Source: Arthrobacter sp. H5
GTDB lineage: Bacteria > Actinomycetota > Actinomycetes > Actinomycetales > Micrococcaceae
Length of the DNA: 54,840 bases
Direction of reading: 5' to 3'
Assembly (NCBI RefSeq): GCF_000520595.1
Contig: NZ_KI915019.1
Location: forward strand, 35,197-90,036
Part shown: positions 1 through 8,432 of the stretch, piece by piece
How the letters are laid out: each line of letters begins with the position of its first letter
How positions within the stretch are numbered: the first letter of the stretch is position 1
Notes under the pieces: model-generated
What the model was told of the DNA's origin: nothing
Seen by the model: only the letters and a program-made list of their open reading frames with translations
The model's database searches: none
Translations under genes and position numbers: made by a program

Positions 1-141
1 TCACCCGTGTTCCTCATGTACCAGGAGGGCATTCTGCAGGGCAACCCGGATACGGCGGCCGCACTGGGCGTCATCCTGGTGCTGGGCGTCCTGGTGATCG
101 CCCTGATTCAACGACGTCTCGTCGGCGGGAAAGAGGACTGA
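1..141 (+). CDS. Carbohydrate ABC transporter permease, 3' end only
   Basis: The window opens inside this gene. The 46 visible residues end in a hydrophobic helix (about residues 22-37) followed by a short basic tail, RRLVGGKED. This is how the MalF-type inner-membrane permeases of sugar ABC importers end. The next gene, a MalG-type permease, starts one base after this stop codon, which fits the usual order of binding protein, first permease, second permease. The substrate cannot be read from this piece, but the downstream GH130 and secreted glycan-active genes point to oligosaccharide uptake. The family call rests on the tail and the context, because the diagnostic EAA loop lies outside the window. 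Confidence 0.75.
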   Translation, partial: SPVFLMYQEGILQGNPDTAAALGVILVLGVLVIALIQRRLVGGKED

Positions 142-142
142 C

Positions 143-1084
143 ATGGCCAAGGACTTCCAGCCCACAGTCACCACAACAACCGGGACAACGACGACGACGA
201 CGCCACCGCCGCCCTCAAGCGGTCCGCCTCCGCGCAAGTCGGCGACGGCGCGCCAGCGCGCACTGCGCCCGGTCAGCTTTCTGCTGCTGGCGGTGGGTGC
301 CTTCGTGTTCCTTTTCCCCTTCTACTACATGTTCATCGGCTCGCTCCAGATTAACCCGGACACGTCGATAACAGGCGCCTTCCCGAACTTCGGAAACATC
401 ACCGGGCAGAACTATGTGCTCATCAACGAGTCCATCAACCTGTTCCGCGGACTGCTCAACTCGGGCATCTTCACCGGCGGAGTAATCCTCTGCACGGTCA
501 TCTTCGGCCTACCCGTGGGGTATGCACTGGCACAGATGCACTTCCGTGGCCGCGGCTTTGTGTTTGCATTGATGCTGCTGGTGCAGATGATCCCGTTTCA
601 CCTGATGCTCATCCCGCTGTACGTGCTGATTGTGCGCGACTACGGGCTGGCAGACAGCTATCTGGGCATGATCCTTCCTTTTGCCATCAACTCCACCGCG
701 GTGTTTGTCTTCCGGCAGTACTTCATGCAGCTCCCTGCCTCGCTCTTTGACGCCGCACGGATTGACGGGGCCAGCGAGCTGCGGATCCTGACCCAGATTG
801 CAGTTCCGCTGGTGCGCCCGGCAATTGTCACAGCCATTCTGCTGACCTTCATTGGTCCGTGGAATGAGTTCCTCTGGCCGTTCCTGGTCACCAAGGACAC
901 CGCCTTCCAACCGTTGGCTGTTTCCCTGGCCAACTACATCTCCAACGTTGCGGCAACCGCCGCCAATCCATTCGGCGCAATTCTGGCAGGTGCCTGCGTG
1001 CTCGCAGCTCCCGCCGTCGCGCTGTTCATCTTCTTCCAACGCCAGTTCATCTCCACCAATATCGGTTCAAGCGCAAAGGGCTAA
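143..1084 (+). CDS. Carbohydrate ABC transporter permease (MalG type)
   Basis: This is the second inner-membrane permease of a CUT1-type sugar importer. It has about six membrane segments and the cytoplasmic EAA coupling loop AARIDGASELRILTQIAVPL at residues 204-223, which docks the ATPase. No ATPase gene is nearby, so a shared MsiK-like ATPase encoded elsewhere is inferred. The start ATG is one base after the previous stop. An odd feature is the first 45 residues: a low-complexity Thr/Pro tail encoded partly by ACG/ACA triplet repeats near position 160-205, placed before the first membrane helix and so probably cytoplasmic. The next gene follows after 6 bp in the same operon. Confidence 0.93.
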   Translation: MAKDFQPTVTTTTGTTTTTTPPPPSSGPPPRKSATARQRALRPVSFLLLAVGAFVFLFPFYYMFIGSLQINPDTSITGAFPNFGNITGQNYVLINESINLFRGLLNSGIFTGGVILCTVIFGLPVGYALAQMHFRGRGFVFALMLLVQMIPFHLMLIPLYVLIVRDYGLADSYLGMILPFAINSTAVFVFRQYFMQLPASLFDAARIDGASELRILTQIAVPLVRPAIVTAILLTFIGPWNEFLWPFLVTKDTAFQPLAVSLANYISNVAATAANPFGAILAGACVLAAPAVALFIFFQRQFISTNIGSSAKG

Positions 1085-1090
1085 TCTCCA

Positions 1091-2212
1091 ATGACTTCGC
1101 AGACAACACTTCTTCCCACCGTGCCCTACACCCTGACCCGCGCCGGCGTCATCATGGCGCCGGAAGAGGGCAACGACTTAGAGGCCGAGGGCGTACTCAA
1201 CCCGGCCAGCGGCCGGGGACCGGACGGCGAGCTGTACCTGCTGCCACGCCTCGTCGCCACCGGCAACGTCTCCCGCGTGGGCTTGGCAAAGGTGCTCATC
1301 GAGAACGGAGTTCCCACCGGCGTCGAACGCATGGGCGTGGTCCTGGGCCCCGATGAGGGCTGGGAACGCGGCAAAAACAACGCCGGCACCGAGGATCCGC
1401 GAACCACGTGGGTTCCGCCGCTGGGCAAGCATCTCATGACGTACGTGGCCTACGGTCCCATGGGGCCGCGGCTCGCCTTCGCCCACTCCGAGAACCTTCG
1501 CTCCTGGCAGCGGCTGGGCCCGTGCTTCTTCGAGTACAAGGCGTCCCTGTCCATGGACCTCAACCTGTTCCCCAACAAGGATGCTGTGTTCTTCCCGGAG
1601 CCGGTCAAGGATCCCGACGGCGTTCTCTCCTACGCCATGCTGCACCGGCCCATGTGGGATCTCGGGTGGATCCGCGAGGGCGAAGGTGAGCACCTGCCCG
1701 CAGGTGTGACGGACAACCGTCCCGGCATCTGGATCTCCTATGTGCCGGTTGAAGACGTTGAGCGCGACATCCGCAACCTGGTGCACATGGGTAAGCACAC
1801 CCTAGTGGCGCTCAGCGAGTTTGATTTTGAGGAACTGAAGATCGGCGGCGGACCCGCGCCCATCCGTGTCCCCGAGGGCTGGCTGCTGATCCACCATGGC
1901 GTGGCCGGCGCGCTGGAGAAGTCCGCGTTCGATCACCAGCAGAAGGTGCACTACACAGCCGCGGCAATGATTCTTGACGCTGACGATCCGTCAAAGGTCA
2001 TTGCCCGCAGCAGTTCACCGTTGCTTGCGCCCGAGACCGAGGACGAAAGGTCCGGCATTGTCCCGAATGTCGTCTTCCCGACGGCGATCGAGGAGATCGA
2101 CGGGCAACTGTTCGTGTTCTACGGAATGGCGGACTCGAAAATCGGCGTCGCCCGCCTGAATCGAACAAACTCAGACCGGACGTCCTTCGAAGCGACAGGA
2201 GCCGCATCATGA
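1091..2212 (+). CDS. GH130-family glycoside phosphorylase/hydrolase
   Basis: The 373-residue protein has no signal peptide, so it should act in the cytoplasm on sugars brought in by the upstream importer. It has the five-bladed-propeller signatures of GH130: EGVLNPAS at 33-40, NNAGTEDPR at 96-104, NKDAVFFPE at 162-170 and HRP at 185-187. Known GH130 enzymes mostly phosphorolyse or hydrolyse beta-mannosidic bonds (for example mannosylglucose or mannooligosaccharide phosphorylases). The precise linkage cannot be decided from sequence alone. It starts 6 bp after the permease stop and its last codons overlap the next start (ATGA), so translation of the two is probably coupled. Confidence 0.85.
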   Translation: MTSQTTLLPTVPYTLTRAGVIMAPEEGNDLEAEGVLNPASGRGPDGELYLLPRLVATGNVSRVGLAKVLIENGVPTGVERMGVVLGPDEGWERGKNNAGTEDPRTTWVPPLGKHLMTYVAYGPMGPRLAFAHSENLRSWQRLGPCFFEYKASLSMDLNLFPNKDAVFFPEPVKDPDGVLSYAMLHRPMWDLGWIREGEGEHLPAGVTDNRPGIWISYVPVEDVERDIRNLVHMGKHTLVALSEFDFEELKIGGGPAPIRVPEGWLLIHHGVAGALEKSAFDHQQKVHYTAAAMILDADDPSKVIARSSSPLLAPETEDERSGIVPNVVFPTAIEEIDGQLFVFYGMADSKIGVARLNRTNSDRTSFEATGAAS

Positions 2213-4329
2213 CCCCCCGCATCCACTCTCCCCAAAATGACGCTCTGAGGCCCAAAAACGTCCTGAAACGGTCCGTTTGGGGAGAGTCGATTGCTGTGGG
2301 GGCGGTTGCAGTCGCGTTGGCAACCACGTCGCTCGCGCCGGCAGCCGCTCAGCCCGTGGCGCCGGCCGCTCAACCCGCCGCCGTCGTCCCGGATGCCAGC
2401 GAGCCGCTCACCAATCTTGACCACCTGGACTTTCTCCTCGAAGAGGTTCCGGTGCCCGTGATCGACGGTCACAGCACCTACGGCGGCAAGGACCCGGCGC
2501 TGGCGCCTTGGACCTACGCGGACAGGAACGACGACGGCACGTACCGCCGGGTGGGCGGCGGCACCGAGGACCCGGCAACCGGTCACTGGAGCCAGGGCGC
2601 CTATAACGCCGATGACATTTCGCGGGCCGCCGTTGTCTACATCCGCCACTGGCAGCAGACGGGTGACGAGGGCAGTCGCGAGAACGCCTTCCAGACACTG
2701 CGTTCGCTGGCGTACTTGCAAACCACCGAGGGTCCCAACGCCGGCAACGTGGTGCTGTGGCAGCAGCCGGACGGCGAACTCAACCCGAGCGCCGAGCCGG
2801 TTGAACTGCCCGATCCCAGTGACTCGGCGGAGTCCTACTGGCTGGCGCGCACGGTGTGGGCGCTGGGCGAGGGGTACGCCGCGTTCCAGGAGGCCGATCC
2901 AACATTTGCTGGTTTCCTGCAGGACCGGCTCCATCTCTCGCTGGAGGCCATGAACCGGCAGTCGCTGGGCCGCTACGGCGAGTACGAGATTGCCGACGGC
3001 GTCCGCGTACCGGCGTGGCTGAACGCTTACGGTGCGGACTCCTCCGCCGAAGCGGTACTGGGACTCGCCGAATACGTTGAGGCCGAGCCGAAGGATGACG
3101 TGGCCCGGACAGCGCTCACGCAGCTCAGCGAGGGCATTGCCGAAATGTCGTCCGGCGACACGCAGGCCTGGCCCTTTGGCGCGATCCTGCCCTGGACCAA
3201 GTCCCAGACCTTCTGGCATGCGTGGGGTGGGATGGCGCCGGCAGCCGTCGCCGAAGCCTCGGTTGTGTTGGACCGTCCGGACCTTGCCGAAGCCGCCGTG
3301 AAGGACACCGCCCGGTTCACCCCGCAGCTGCTCGCCGCGGGCGGGCCGGACAACGCCTGGACACCCACACCGTCCGAGAAAGTGCAGATTGCGTACGGCG
3401 TGGACTCCCGGCTGCAAAGCCTTGTCGCGACGGCTGAGGCAACCGGCGCCGACGGGCTCCATGAGCTGGCCGCGGTGGTGGGCGGCTGGTACTTCGGCGC
3501 CAACCGCAGTGGCGAACCGACGTACAACCCGGCCACCGGCACCACCTTCGACGGTGTGCAGGCGGATGGAACGGTGAACCTTAATTCGGGTGCGGAATCG
3601 GCCATTCACGGGCTTCTCTCGATGCTCGTTCTGGACGCGAATCCTGATTTGAAGGAAGCGGCACTGGGCATCGATGAAACCGTGTCGACCACCGGCCTCG
3701 CCGTGGTCGAGGCGGAGACCGGAACCATCACCGGCAGCGGAACCGTTGTGACGCCGTCGTCCGCGTGGACAGGCGAGGCCAACTGGTCCGCCGGCGCCTA
3801 CGTAAGGCTCGACGACGGCGCGCGGCTCCGCGTGCCTGTGCCGGCATCGGATCAGGAGCGCAATGTCTATCCGATCGTCAATCGGTCCATTGAGGAATCC
3901 GGGATGACGCAATGGTCCGCCAAGCGGAAACTCGGCGAGACCCCCAACGGCGGCGCAGGGGCGCAGGGCATTACCGAGGCACCGGGTCTGCTCCAGCCAT
4001 TTACCCTCGATAAGACACTCAAGGCTAAGGACCGCTACGTGGAGGCGCGCGTAGACGGCGCCGCTTCCATCGACGCCCTGCTGGTGCAGCCGCTGATCTC
4101 CACGGTGACGGTTGATGGACCTGCGGGGGAGTCCACACTGTATGTCAGTGCGTCGGAGAAGAAGTCTGAATTCAAGGTCGATGTTCCGCGGGGCTACAAG
4201 CTGGTGCAGCAAGCCTTTGACGCCAACGGCCAAGAGGTAAGGGTGCCAGGCGGCAAGGGCTTTGCGCGCTCCGGCCAGGTCCACGTTACTCCAGGAGGAT
4301 TCACGGAAGTTTCCTTCGAGCGCAGCTAA
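2209..4329 (+). CDS. Secreted (alpha/alpha)-barrel-like glycan-active protein
   Basis: The 706-residue protein begins with an export signal: a basic stretch to about residue 28, a hydrophobic core around 29-43, then an AAA-Q-like cleavage region. Residues about 60-490 are helix-rich, with Trp/Tyr-rich motifs (AESYWLARTVWALGEG, QTFWHAWGG, GGWYFGANRSG, VNLNSGAESAIHGLL) that resemble (alpha/alpha)6-barrel glycosidases. Residues about 495-706 look like a beta-sandwich carbohydrate-binding or accessory module. I cannot assign a CAZy family or catalytic residues. It is the last gene of the operon, with an AGGAG site before the ATG and a 4-bp overlap with the GH130 gene. Much of its signal-peptide n-region is encoded by a palindromic repeat whose second copy lies right after the stop. 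Confidence 0.75.
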   Translation: MTPRIHSPQNDALRPKNVLKRSVWGESIAVGAVAVALATTSLAPAAAQPVAPAAQPAAVVPDASEPLTNLDHLDFLLEEVPVPVIDGHSTYGGKDPALAPWTYADRNDDGTYRRVGGGTEDPATGHWSQGAYNADDISRAAVVYIRHWQQTGDEGSRENAFQTLRSLAYLQTTEGPNAGNVVLWQQPDGELNPSAEPVELPDPSDSAESYWLARTVWALGEGYAAFQEADPTFAGFLQDRLHLSLEAMNRQSLGRYGEYEIADGVRVPAWLNAYGADSSAEAVLGLAEYVEAEPKDDVARTALTQLSEGIAEMSSGDTQAWPFGAILPWTKSQTFWHAWGGMAPAAVAEASVVLDRPDLAEAAVKDTARFTPQLLAAGGPDNAWTPTPSEKVQIAYGVDSRLQSLVATAEATGADGLHELAAVVGGWYFGANRSGEPTYNPATGTTFDGVQADGTVNLNSGAESAIHGLLSMLVLDANPDLKEAALGIDETVSTTGLAVVEAETGTITGSGTVVTPSSAWTGEANWSAGAYVRLDDGARLRVPVPASDQERNVYPIVNRSIEESGMTQWSAKRKLGETPNGGAGAQGITEAPGLLQPFTLDKTLKAKDRYVEARVDGAASIDALLVQPLISTVTVDGPAGESTLYVSASEKKSEFKVDVPRGYKLVQQAFDANGQEVRVPGGKGFARSGQVHVTPGGFTEVSFERS
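2221..2291. repeat. 71-bp palindromic repeat, copy 1, inside coding sequence
   Basis: The ends form a perfect 12-bp inverted repeat, ACTCTCCCCAAA (2225-2236) against TTTGGGGAGAGT (2276-2287), extended outward by ATC/GAT with one mismatch. The middle can also pair, giving one long hairpin with a small CCCAAAAACG loop. The element is read in frame as residues 5-28 of the secreted protein starting at 2209. By hand alignment it matches copy 2 at 61 of 71 positions with no gaps. It resembles REP- or MITE-like repeats. Its copy number in the genome is unknown. Confidence 0.85.
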
Positions 4330-4342
4330 CCGTCCCACCCAC

Positions 4343-4413
4343 ATCGACTCTCCTCAAACTGACGTTCTGGGACCCAAAAACGCCCTGAAAACGTCCATTT
4401 GGGGAGAGTCGAT
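4343..4413. repeat. 71-bp palindromic repeat, copy 2, intergenic
   Basis: This copy has the same length and orientation as the element at 2221-2291. The outer arms ATCGACTCTCC and GGAGAGTCGAT pair perfectly, and an inner GACGTT/AACGTC stem extends the hairpin. It starts 14 bp after the stop of the secreted-protein gene. It could act as a 3'-end hairpin for that operon, but no T-tract follows it, so a classical intrinsic terminator is not supported. Confidence 0.85.
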
Positions 4414-4550
4414 GGTGGTGGGGTGGTGACGTCGGTCGCCGAGTTCTGCGACTCGCCGTGTGACGTTCATCCCTTAGGTGGAATCGGTCTGCTTTGATGG
4501 ACGTTAATTGGATTGATAGCGATTACCGGCAGCTACCAAGAAAGTCAACA

Positions 4551-5462
4551 ATGGATTTCCGGACGGCCGAGCATCCACGGCCGCAACATTTCATCCTGCA
4601 CATGAGCGACACCCACCTGTTGGGTGGACCGCAACAGCTATACGGCGCCGTGGACAGCGAGGCCCGGCTGCGGCAGATCTTCTCCGAACTTGAACACTCC
4701 GGTGCACGTCCGGAGGCGATCGTTTTCACCGGCGACCTTGCGGATAAAGGCGAAGCGCAGGCGTATACCAAACTCCGGGCCATCGTGGAACCGGCAGCAG
4801 CCAAGCTCGGGGCCCAAGTCATCTGGGCCATGGGCAACCACGATGACCGGGCAACCTTCCGCACCGAGTTGCTGGACCAGCCCGCAACCACTGCCCCGGT
4901 GGATCGTGCCTATGATGTCAACGGGCTTCGCATCATCACCCTCGATTCGACCGTGCCGGGCCACCATCACGGCGAGTTCTCCCACGAGCAGCTGGTCTGG
5001 CTCGCCAATGAACTGCTCACCCCGGCACCCGACGGAACCATCCTCGCCCTGCACCACCCGCCCATTCCCTGCATTCAGGATCTTTCGGTCCTGGTGGAGC
5101 TGCGCGGCCAAAGCCGGCTGGCCGACGTCGTTCGCGGTACCGACGTCCGCGCAATCATGGCGGGTCACCTGCATTACTCCACCACCGCTACTTTCGCGGG
5201 AATCCCGGTGTCGGTGGCCTCCGCCACCTGCTACACGCAAGACCTGGTGTACGACGGCGGTGGCACCCGCGGACGCGACGGAGCCCAGTCGTACAACCTG
5301 GTCCACGTCTACGAGGACACGATCGTGCATTCGGTGGTGCCGATGGGCTCGCATGCCTCGGTAGGGGAGACAGTCCCATTTGAAGAAACCAAGCGCCGCC
5401 TTGAAGCAGCAGGCGTGCTGATTGACAACGCCGCGGTCAGCCGGGCACTGACCCGCGTCTAG
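4551..5462 (+). CDS. cpdA: Metallophosphoesterase, 3',5'-cyclic-AMP phosphodiesterase-like
   Basis: The cytoplasmic enzyme is predicted to hydrolyse cyclic nucleotides with a two-metal centre. The calcineurin-like motifs are complete: SDTH (D20, H22), GDLADKGE (61-68), GNHDD (95-99), HHPP (168-171) and GHLH (205-208). The reading frame is open back to a TTG at 4494 and an ATG at 4497. I prefer the ATG at 4551: a GAAAG sequence precedes it at good spacing, the conserved block begins right after it, and the DNA before it is AT-rich and looks like promoter. The cpdA name is by family resemblance; broader phosphodiesterase activity is possible. The gene converges on the Stealth gene with one base between stops. 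Confidence 0.85.
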   Translation: MDFRTAEHPRPQHFILHMSDTHLLGGPQQLYGAVDSEARLRQIFSELEHSGARPEAIVFTGDLADKGEAQAYTKLRAIVEPAAAKLGAQVIWAMGNHDDRATFRTELLDQPATTAPVDRAYDVNGLRIITLDSTVPGHHHGEFSHEQLVWLANELLTPAPDGTILALHHPPIPCIQDLSVLVELRGQSRLADVVRGTDVRAIMAGHLHYSTTATFAGIPVSVASATCYTQDLVYDGGGTRGRDGAQSYNLVHVYEDTIVHSVVPMGSHASVGETVPFEETKRRLEAAGVLIDNAAVSRALTRV

Positions 5463-5463
5463 G

Positions 5464-7059
5464 CTATTTTTCCCAGGGAGCTTTCACGGGGAAGTACTTT
5501 TCCAGGAAGTCCGTGACCAGCCGGGCACGCTCCTCCGCGGGGACTTCAGGAAAGCTGCCGTCATTGAGGCAGAAGAGGTCTGCGTTTCTCTTATCCAGCA
5601 GCTTGTGCAGGCTTCGCAGCCCGGATTTCATGGTGGTGTCGATGTACTTGACCTTCGCGGACTCCTGCGTCACGGCGCGCCCGGTGAGCAGCGCGTAGTA
5701 GTGGTACAGGGAGTTGGTCACCGAAATATTGTCCTTGGCCCGGAATCTGGACGCGGCCGTCGCCTCAAACTCCCGAGCGAACTCCTCCTCCATTTCCAGC
5801 AGGACGCTCTTGCGTAGCGGCGCCGCGGTGTGTTCCAGATGCCGGGTGGTGATCCGGCCGAAACGCTCGTGCAGCAGTCGGCGGTTGACGCGTGCGGCGT
5901 TTTCGTAGCCGCTGCGTTCCGTGTCATTCTCGCCCAACCCAATGCGGGTATCAGCCTGAATGAATTTGGTGATCCCGCCGGGTGAGAAGAACAAGTCCGG
6001 CGAAACGGGGCGGCCAAAGAACATGTCGTCATTGGAGTACAGGAAGTACTCTGACAGGCCGGGGATGTGCTGGAGTTGGCTCTCCACCGCCTGCGAATTG
6101 TGTGTGGGAAGGACGGAAGGGTCCTTGAAATGCTCCTCGGACGGGACAAGGGTCACGGATGGGTGCTCCGCTAGCCAGTGCGGGCGGTCCGAGTCGGTCG
6201 CGATAAAGATCCGGCGGACCCAGGGAGCAAACATGTAGACGGACCGCAGGGCGTACTTCAGCTCGTCGATCTGACGGTAACGGGCTTCATGGTCGTCGCC
6301 TTCGCCCACCACGGCGCCTGCCATCCGGGCAGCCCGGGCGGCAACGTACTCGGGCGAGCTTCCGTCCACCCAGGAGAACACGAGGTCAATCTCAAAGTCG
6401 ATGTCGGTGGCGTGGTCCGCGAACATGTTGTCAATGGTGGGCCACATCAGGCCGTGCCGCTTGACCGAGCCCCGCACCACCTCGGCCGAGGGAAGCGTGC
6501 GGCGGGTGAGTGAGTTCTCAACGGGCAGCTCGATGTGGTCGCCGTCAAGAGACCACAGCTCAATCTGGACGCCCGCGGAGGGGCCAAACGCAAGGCCGCC
6601 GATCGGCTCGATGCGGGGGCGGAAGAGTCGGAATATCCTCGCCTTGTCGCTGTGTGACAGGGAACCGTCGGTGACGAGCAGTGTGGTGCGCCGCTTGGTG
6701 TCCACGGTGCGCGAGTAGAAGGGCTCGTTCCTGCACGCGTCAACAAGCGCATGCCGCAGCTCTTCGCGGTATTTCAGCTCGATGGCCACAACGGGCCTCT
6801 CATCGTTGCCCCTGACGAGCAGGTACTCGATGCCTGCTCTTTCAAGCGCTTCCCTGATGAAAAGAAGGTCCTCCACCATTGCCTGATGGGGGGTGGTGTC
6901 ATCATTGATCAGGGTAAACCGGCGTTTGACCGTGGTGATGTCGGAGCGGTCGTTGAATCTCGAGACCGCGGCGAGCGACGCCGACTCGAGGACCTCGGCC
7001 TCATTCTCGGGTTCTGGAGCGCCGAAGTAAACATCGTGTTGGGCAGCGATATCTGTAAT
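5464..7059 (-). CDS. Stealth-family sugar-phosphate transferase
   Basis: Stealth proteins transfer hexose-1-phosphate to build phosphoglycan capsules or surface polymers. Counting from my chosen start, CR1 is at about 223-239 (IDLVFSWVDGSSPEY). CR2 follows (RYRQIDELKYALRS through SNDDMFF), then CR3 (RAKDNISVTNSLYHYYALL) and CR4 near the C-terminus (LDKRNADLFCLND). The frame is open up to a TTG at 7179, but that codon has no ribosome binding site and leaves only 19 bp to the divergent ferritin start. No ATG, GTG or TTG lies in frame between 7179 and residue 61. A good GGAGG sits 5 nt before an ATT at 7059-7057, so I start there. This gives 531 residues. Confidence 0.85.
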   Translation of the reverse strand: MTDIAAQHDVYFGAPEPENEAEVLESASLAAVSRFNDRSDITTVKRRFTLINDDTTPHQAMVEDLLFIREALERAGIEYLLVRGNDERPVVAIELKYREELRHALVDACRNEPFYSRTVDTKRRTTLLVTDGSLSHSDKARIFRLFRPRIEPIGGLAFGPSAGVQIELWSLDGDHIELPVENSLTRRTLPSAEVVRGSVKRHGLMWPTIDNMFADHATDIDFEIDLVFSWVDGSSPEYVAARAARMAGAVVGEGDDHEARYRQIDELKYALRSVYMFAPWVRRIFIATDSDRPHWLAEHPSVTLVPSEEHFKDPSVLPTHNSQAVESQLQHIPGLSEYFLYSNDDMFFGRPVSPDLFFSPGGITKFIQADTRIGLGENDTERSGYENAARVNRRLLHERFGRITTRHLEHTAAPLRKSVLLEMEEEFAREFEATAASRFRAKDNISVTNSLYHYYALLTGRAVTQESAKVKYIDTTMKSGLRSLHKLLDKRNADLFCLNDGSFPEVPAEERARLVTDFLEKYFPVKAPWEK

Positions 7060-7064
7060 TGGAA

Positions 7065-7069
7065 CCTCC
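7065..7069 (-). promoter_or_regulatory. Ribosome binding site in front of an ATT codon
   Basis: The minus strand reads GGAGG, then five bases, then ATT. This is the only convincing Shine-Dalgarno sequence upstream of the Stealth coding region. It decides the start in favour of a rare AUU initiation codon. Confidence 0.55.
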
Positions 7070-7198
7070 GTATGATTCGAGGGGATGCGCGGTTGTGCAG
7101 CCGTTGCTCCAATGATAAGCCTGCGAAGCGTTAAGGGACTCTGCGGCCCAATCGGACTACGCTCATCACAGACGCCCAATCACACCAGGAGGAACACC

Positions 7199-7729
7199 AT
7201 GGCCCGCAGGACTTTCAATCAGCTGTTGACCACCCAGATTGGCAACGAGTTTGCTGCATCGCAGCAGTACATCGGGATCGCAGTCTGGTTTGATAATCAG
7301 GATTTGCCCCGACTGGCCGCACACTTCTACCGCCAGTCCCTGGAAGAGCGCAATCACGCCATGATGATGGTCCGGTACATGCTTGACCGCGATATGGACG
7401 TGGCCATCCCCGGTATTGAAGTTGTCCGCAGCCAGTTTTCAAGCGTTGTCGAGCCGATTGCGCTCGCGCTGGCCCAGGAGAAGCAAGTGACGGATGACAT
7501 CAAGGCGCTGTTTGCGGCCGCGCGCGTGGAAGGCGACGCCCTGGGGGAGCAGTTCATGCTGTGGTTCCTCAAGGAGCAGGTGGAAGAGGTCGCATCGATG
7601 TCCACCCTGCTGAATATCGCTCAGCGCGCGGACAATCTGTTTGATATTGAGAACTTCCTTGCCCGGGAGACGGTGGGCGACTCCGGCAGAGATCCCAACA
7701 TGCCGGAGGCCGCGGGGGGTGCGCTCTAG
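7199..7729 (+). CDS. ftn: Non-haem ferritin
   Basis: The 176-residue iron-storage protein oxidises ferrous iron and stores it as mineral in a 24-subunit cage. The ferroxidase ligands align with E. coli FtnA by position: E17, E50, H53, E94 and Q127 are all present (EFAASQQY, LEERNHAMMM, AQEKQ, LKEQVEEV). The haem-binding Met of bacterioferritins is not apparent. The start ATG has a strong AGGAGGA at 7187-7193 with 5-nt spacing. It is divergent from the Stealth gene. A PIG-L deacetylase gene begins one base after its stop, suggesting co-transcription. No IdeR/DtxR-type box could be recognised in the leader. Confidence 0.95.
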   Translation: MARRTFNQLLTTQIGNEFAASQQYIGIAVWFDNQDLPRLAAHFYRQSLEERNHAMMMVRYMLDRDMDVAIPGIEVVRSQFSSVVEPIALALAQEKQVTDDIKALFAAARVEGDALGEQFMLWFLKEQVEEVASMSTLLNIAQRADNLFDIENFLARETVGDSGRDPNMPEAAGGAL

Positions 7730-7730
7730 C

Positions 7731-8423
7731 ATGCTGGAGCTCTTTCCCACCGAATGGGACCGTGCGCTGGTTCTGATGGCGCATCCGGACGACGCCGAGT
7801 ACGGCGCGTCCGCGGCGGTGGCCGAGTGGATTTCGCAGGGGAAGGACATCCGCTATGTGCTGGCCACCAGGGGAGAGGCCGGAATCGCCGGCCTGCCGCC
7901 GGCGGAGAGCGGGCCCATCAGGGAGGCCGAACAACGGACTGCCTGCGACAGGGTGGGGGTAAGTAACCTGGAATTCCTGGATTACCTGGACGGCAGGTTG
8001 GTCGAATCGCTGGATCTTCGCAGGCACCTTGCGGGGATCATCCGGCACCACAGGCCCGACGGCGTGATCACCCTCAACCACCGTGACTCCTGGGGTCCGC
8101 GCACCTGGAATTCCGGGGATCACCGGGCGCTGGGACGCTCAGTGCTCAACGCGGTTGCGGATGCGGCCAACGAATGGATCTTCCCGGATCTTGAGGAGGC
8201 GCCGCACACAGTGTCCTGGACTGCGGTCATGTCGATGGAACCGTCGCACTACGTTCCGGTGAGCGCGGAGAGCGTCGAGAAGGCCATCCTCTCCCTGGCT
8301 GCGCACAAACAGTATTTACGGGCATTGGACAGTAGGCCGGTGGAGGAGCAGGCAGCGGACCAGGTGCGCATGGCCACAGGCGGTGGGGACCGGCGCGTCA
8401 GCTTTGAGGTCTTTGGGCTTTAG
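7731..8423 (+). CDS. PIG-L/LmbE-family deacetylase
   Basis: The 230-residue cytoplasmic protein is a zinc-dependent N-deacetylase of the PIG-L fold. Visible motifs are MAHPDDAEYG (16-25), which supplies metal-binding His/Asp, NHRDSWG (116-122) and DHRALG (130-135). The family includes MshB and Mca of mycothiol metabolism and GlcNAc-lipid deacetylases. This one lacks enough detail for assignment to one of these. It starts one base after the ferritin stop. A longer in-frame extension overlapping ferritin exists, but the ATG at 7731 matches the start of the conserved fold. Confidence 0.85.
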   Translation: MLELFPTEWDRALVLMAHPDDAEYGASAAVAEWISQGKDIRYVLATRGEAGIAGLPPAESGPIREAEQRTACDRVGVSNLEFLDYLDGRLVESLDLRRHLAGIIRHHRPDGVITLNHRDSWGPRTWNSGDHRALGRSVLNAVADAANEWIFPDLEEAPHTVSWTAVMSMEPSHYVPVSAESVEKAILSLAAHKQYLRALDSRPVEEQAADQVRMATGGGDRRVSFEVFGL

Positions 8424-8432
8424 CGGCGGGCG

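Noticed and set aside
152-205. Phase variation by triplet repeats in the permease gene
   Set aside because: Gain or loss of triplets would keep the frame, so on/off switching is not expected.
2119-4344. A 741-residue minus-strand open frame opposite the secreted-protein gene
   Set aside because: It is a high-GC shadow: the plus-strand protein has a signal peptide and domain-like motifs, while the antisense product is Arg/Gly-rich without recognisable pattern.
4343-4413. Reading the palindrome after the secreted-protein gene as an intrinsic terminator
   Set aside because: It has no following T-tract, and the near-identical copy lies inside a coding start, so a repeat element is the better description.
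7060-7198. An IdeR/DtxR iron box expected before ferritin
   Set aside because: No TTAGGTTAGGCTAACC-like dyad could be found in the divergent leader.
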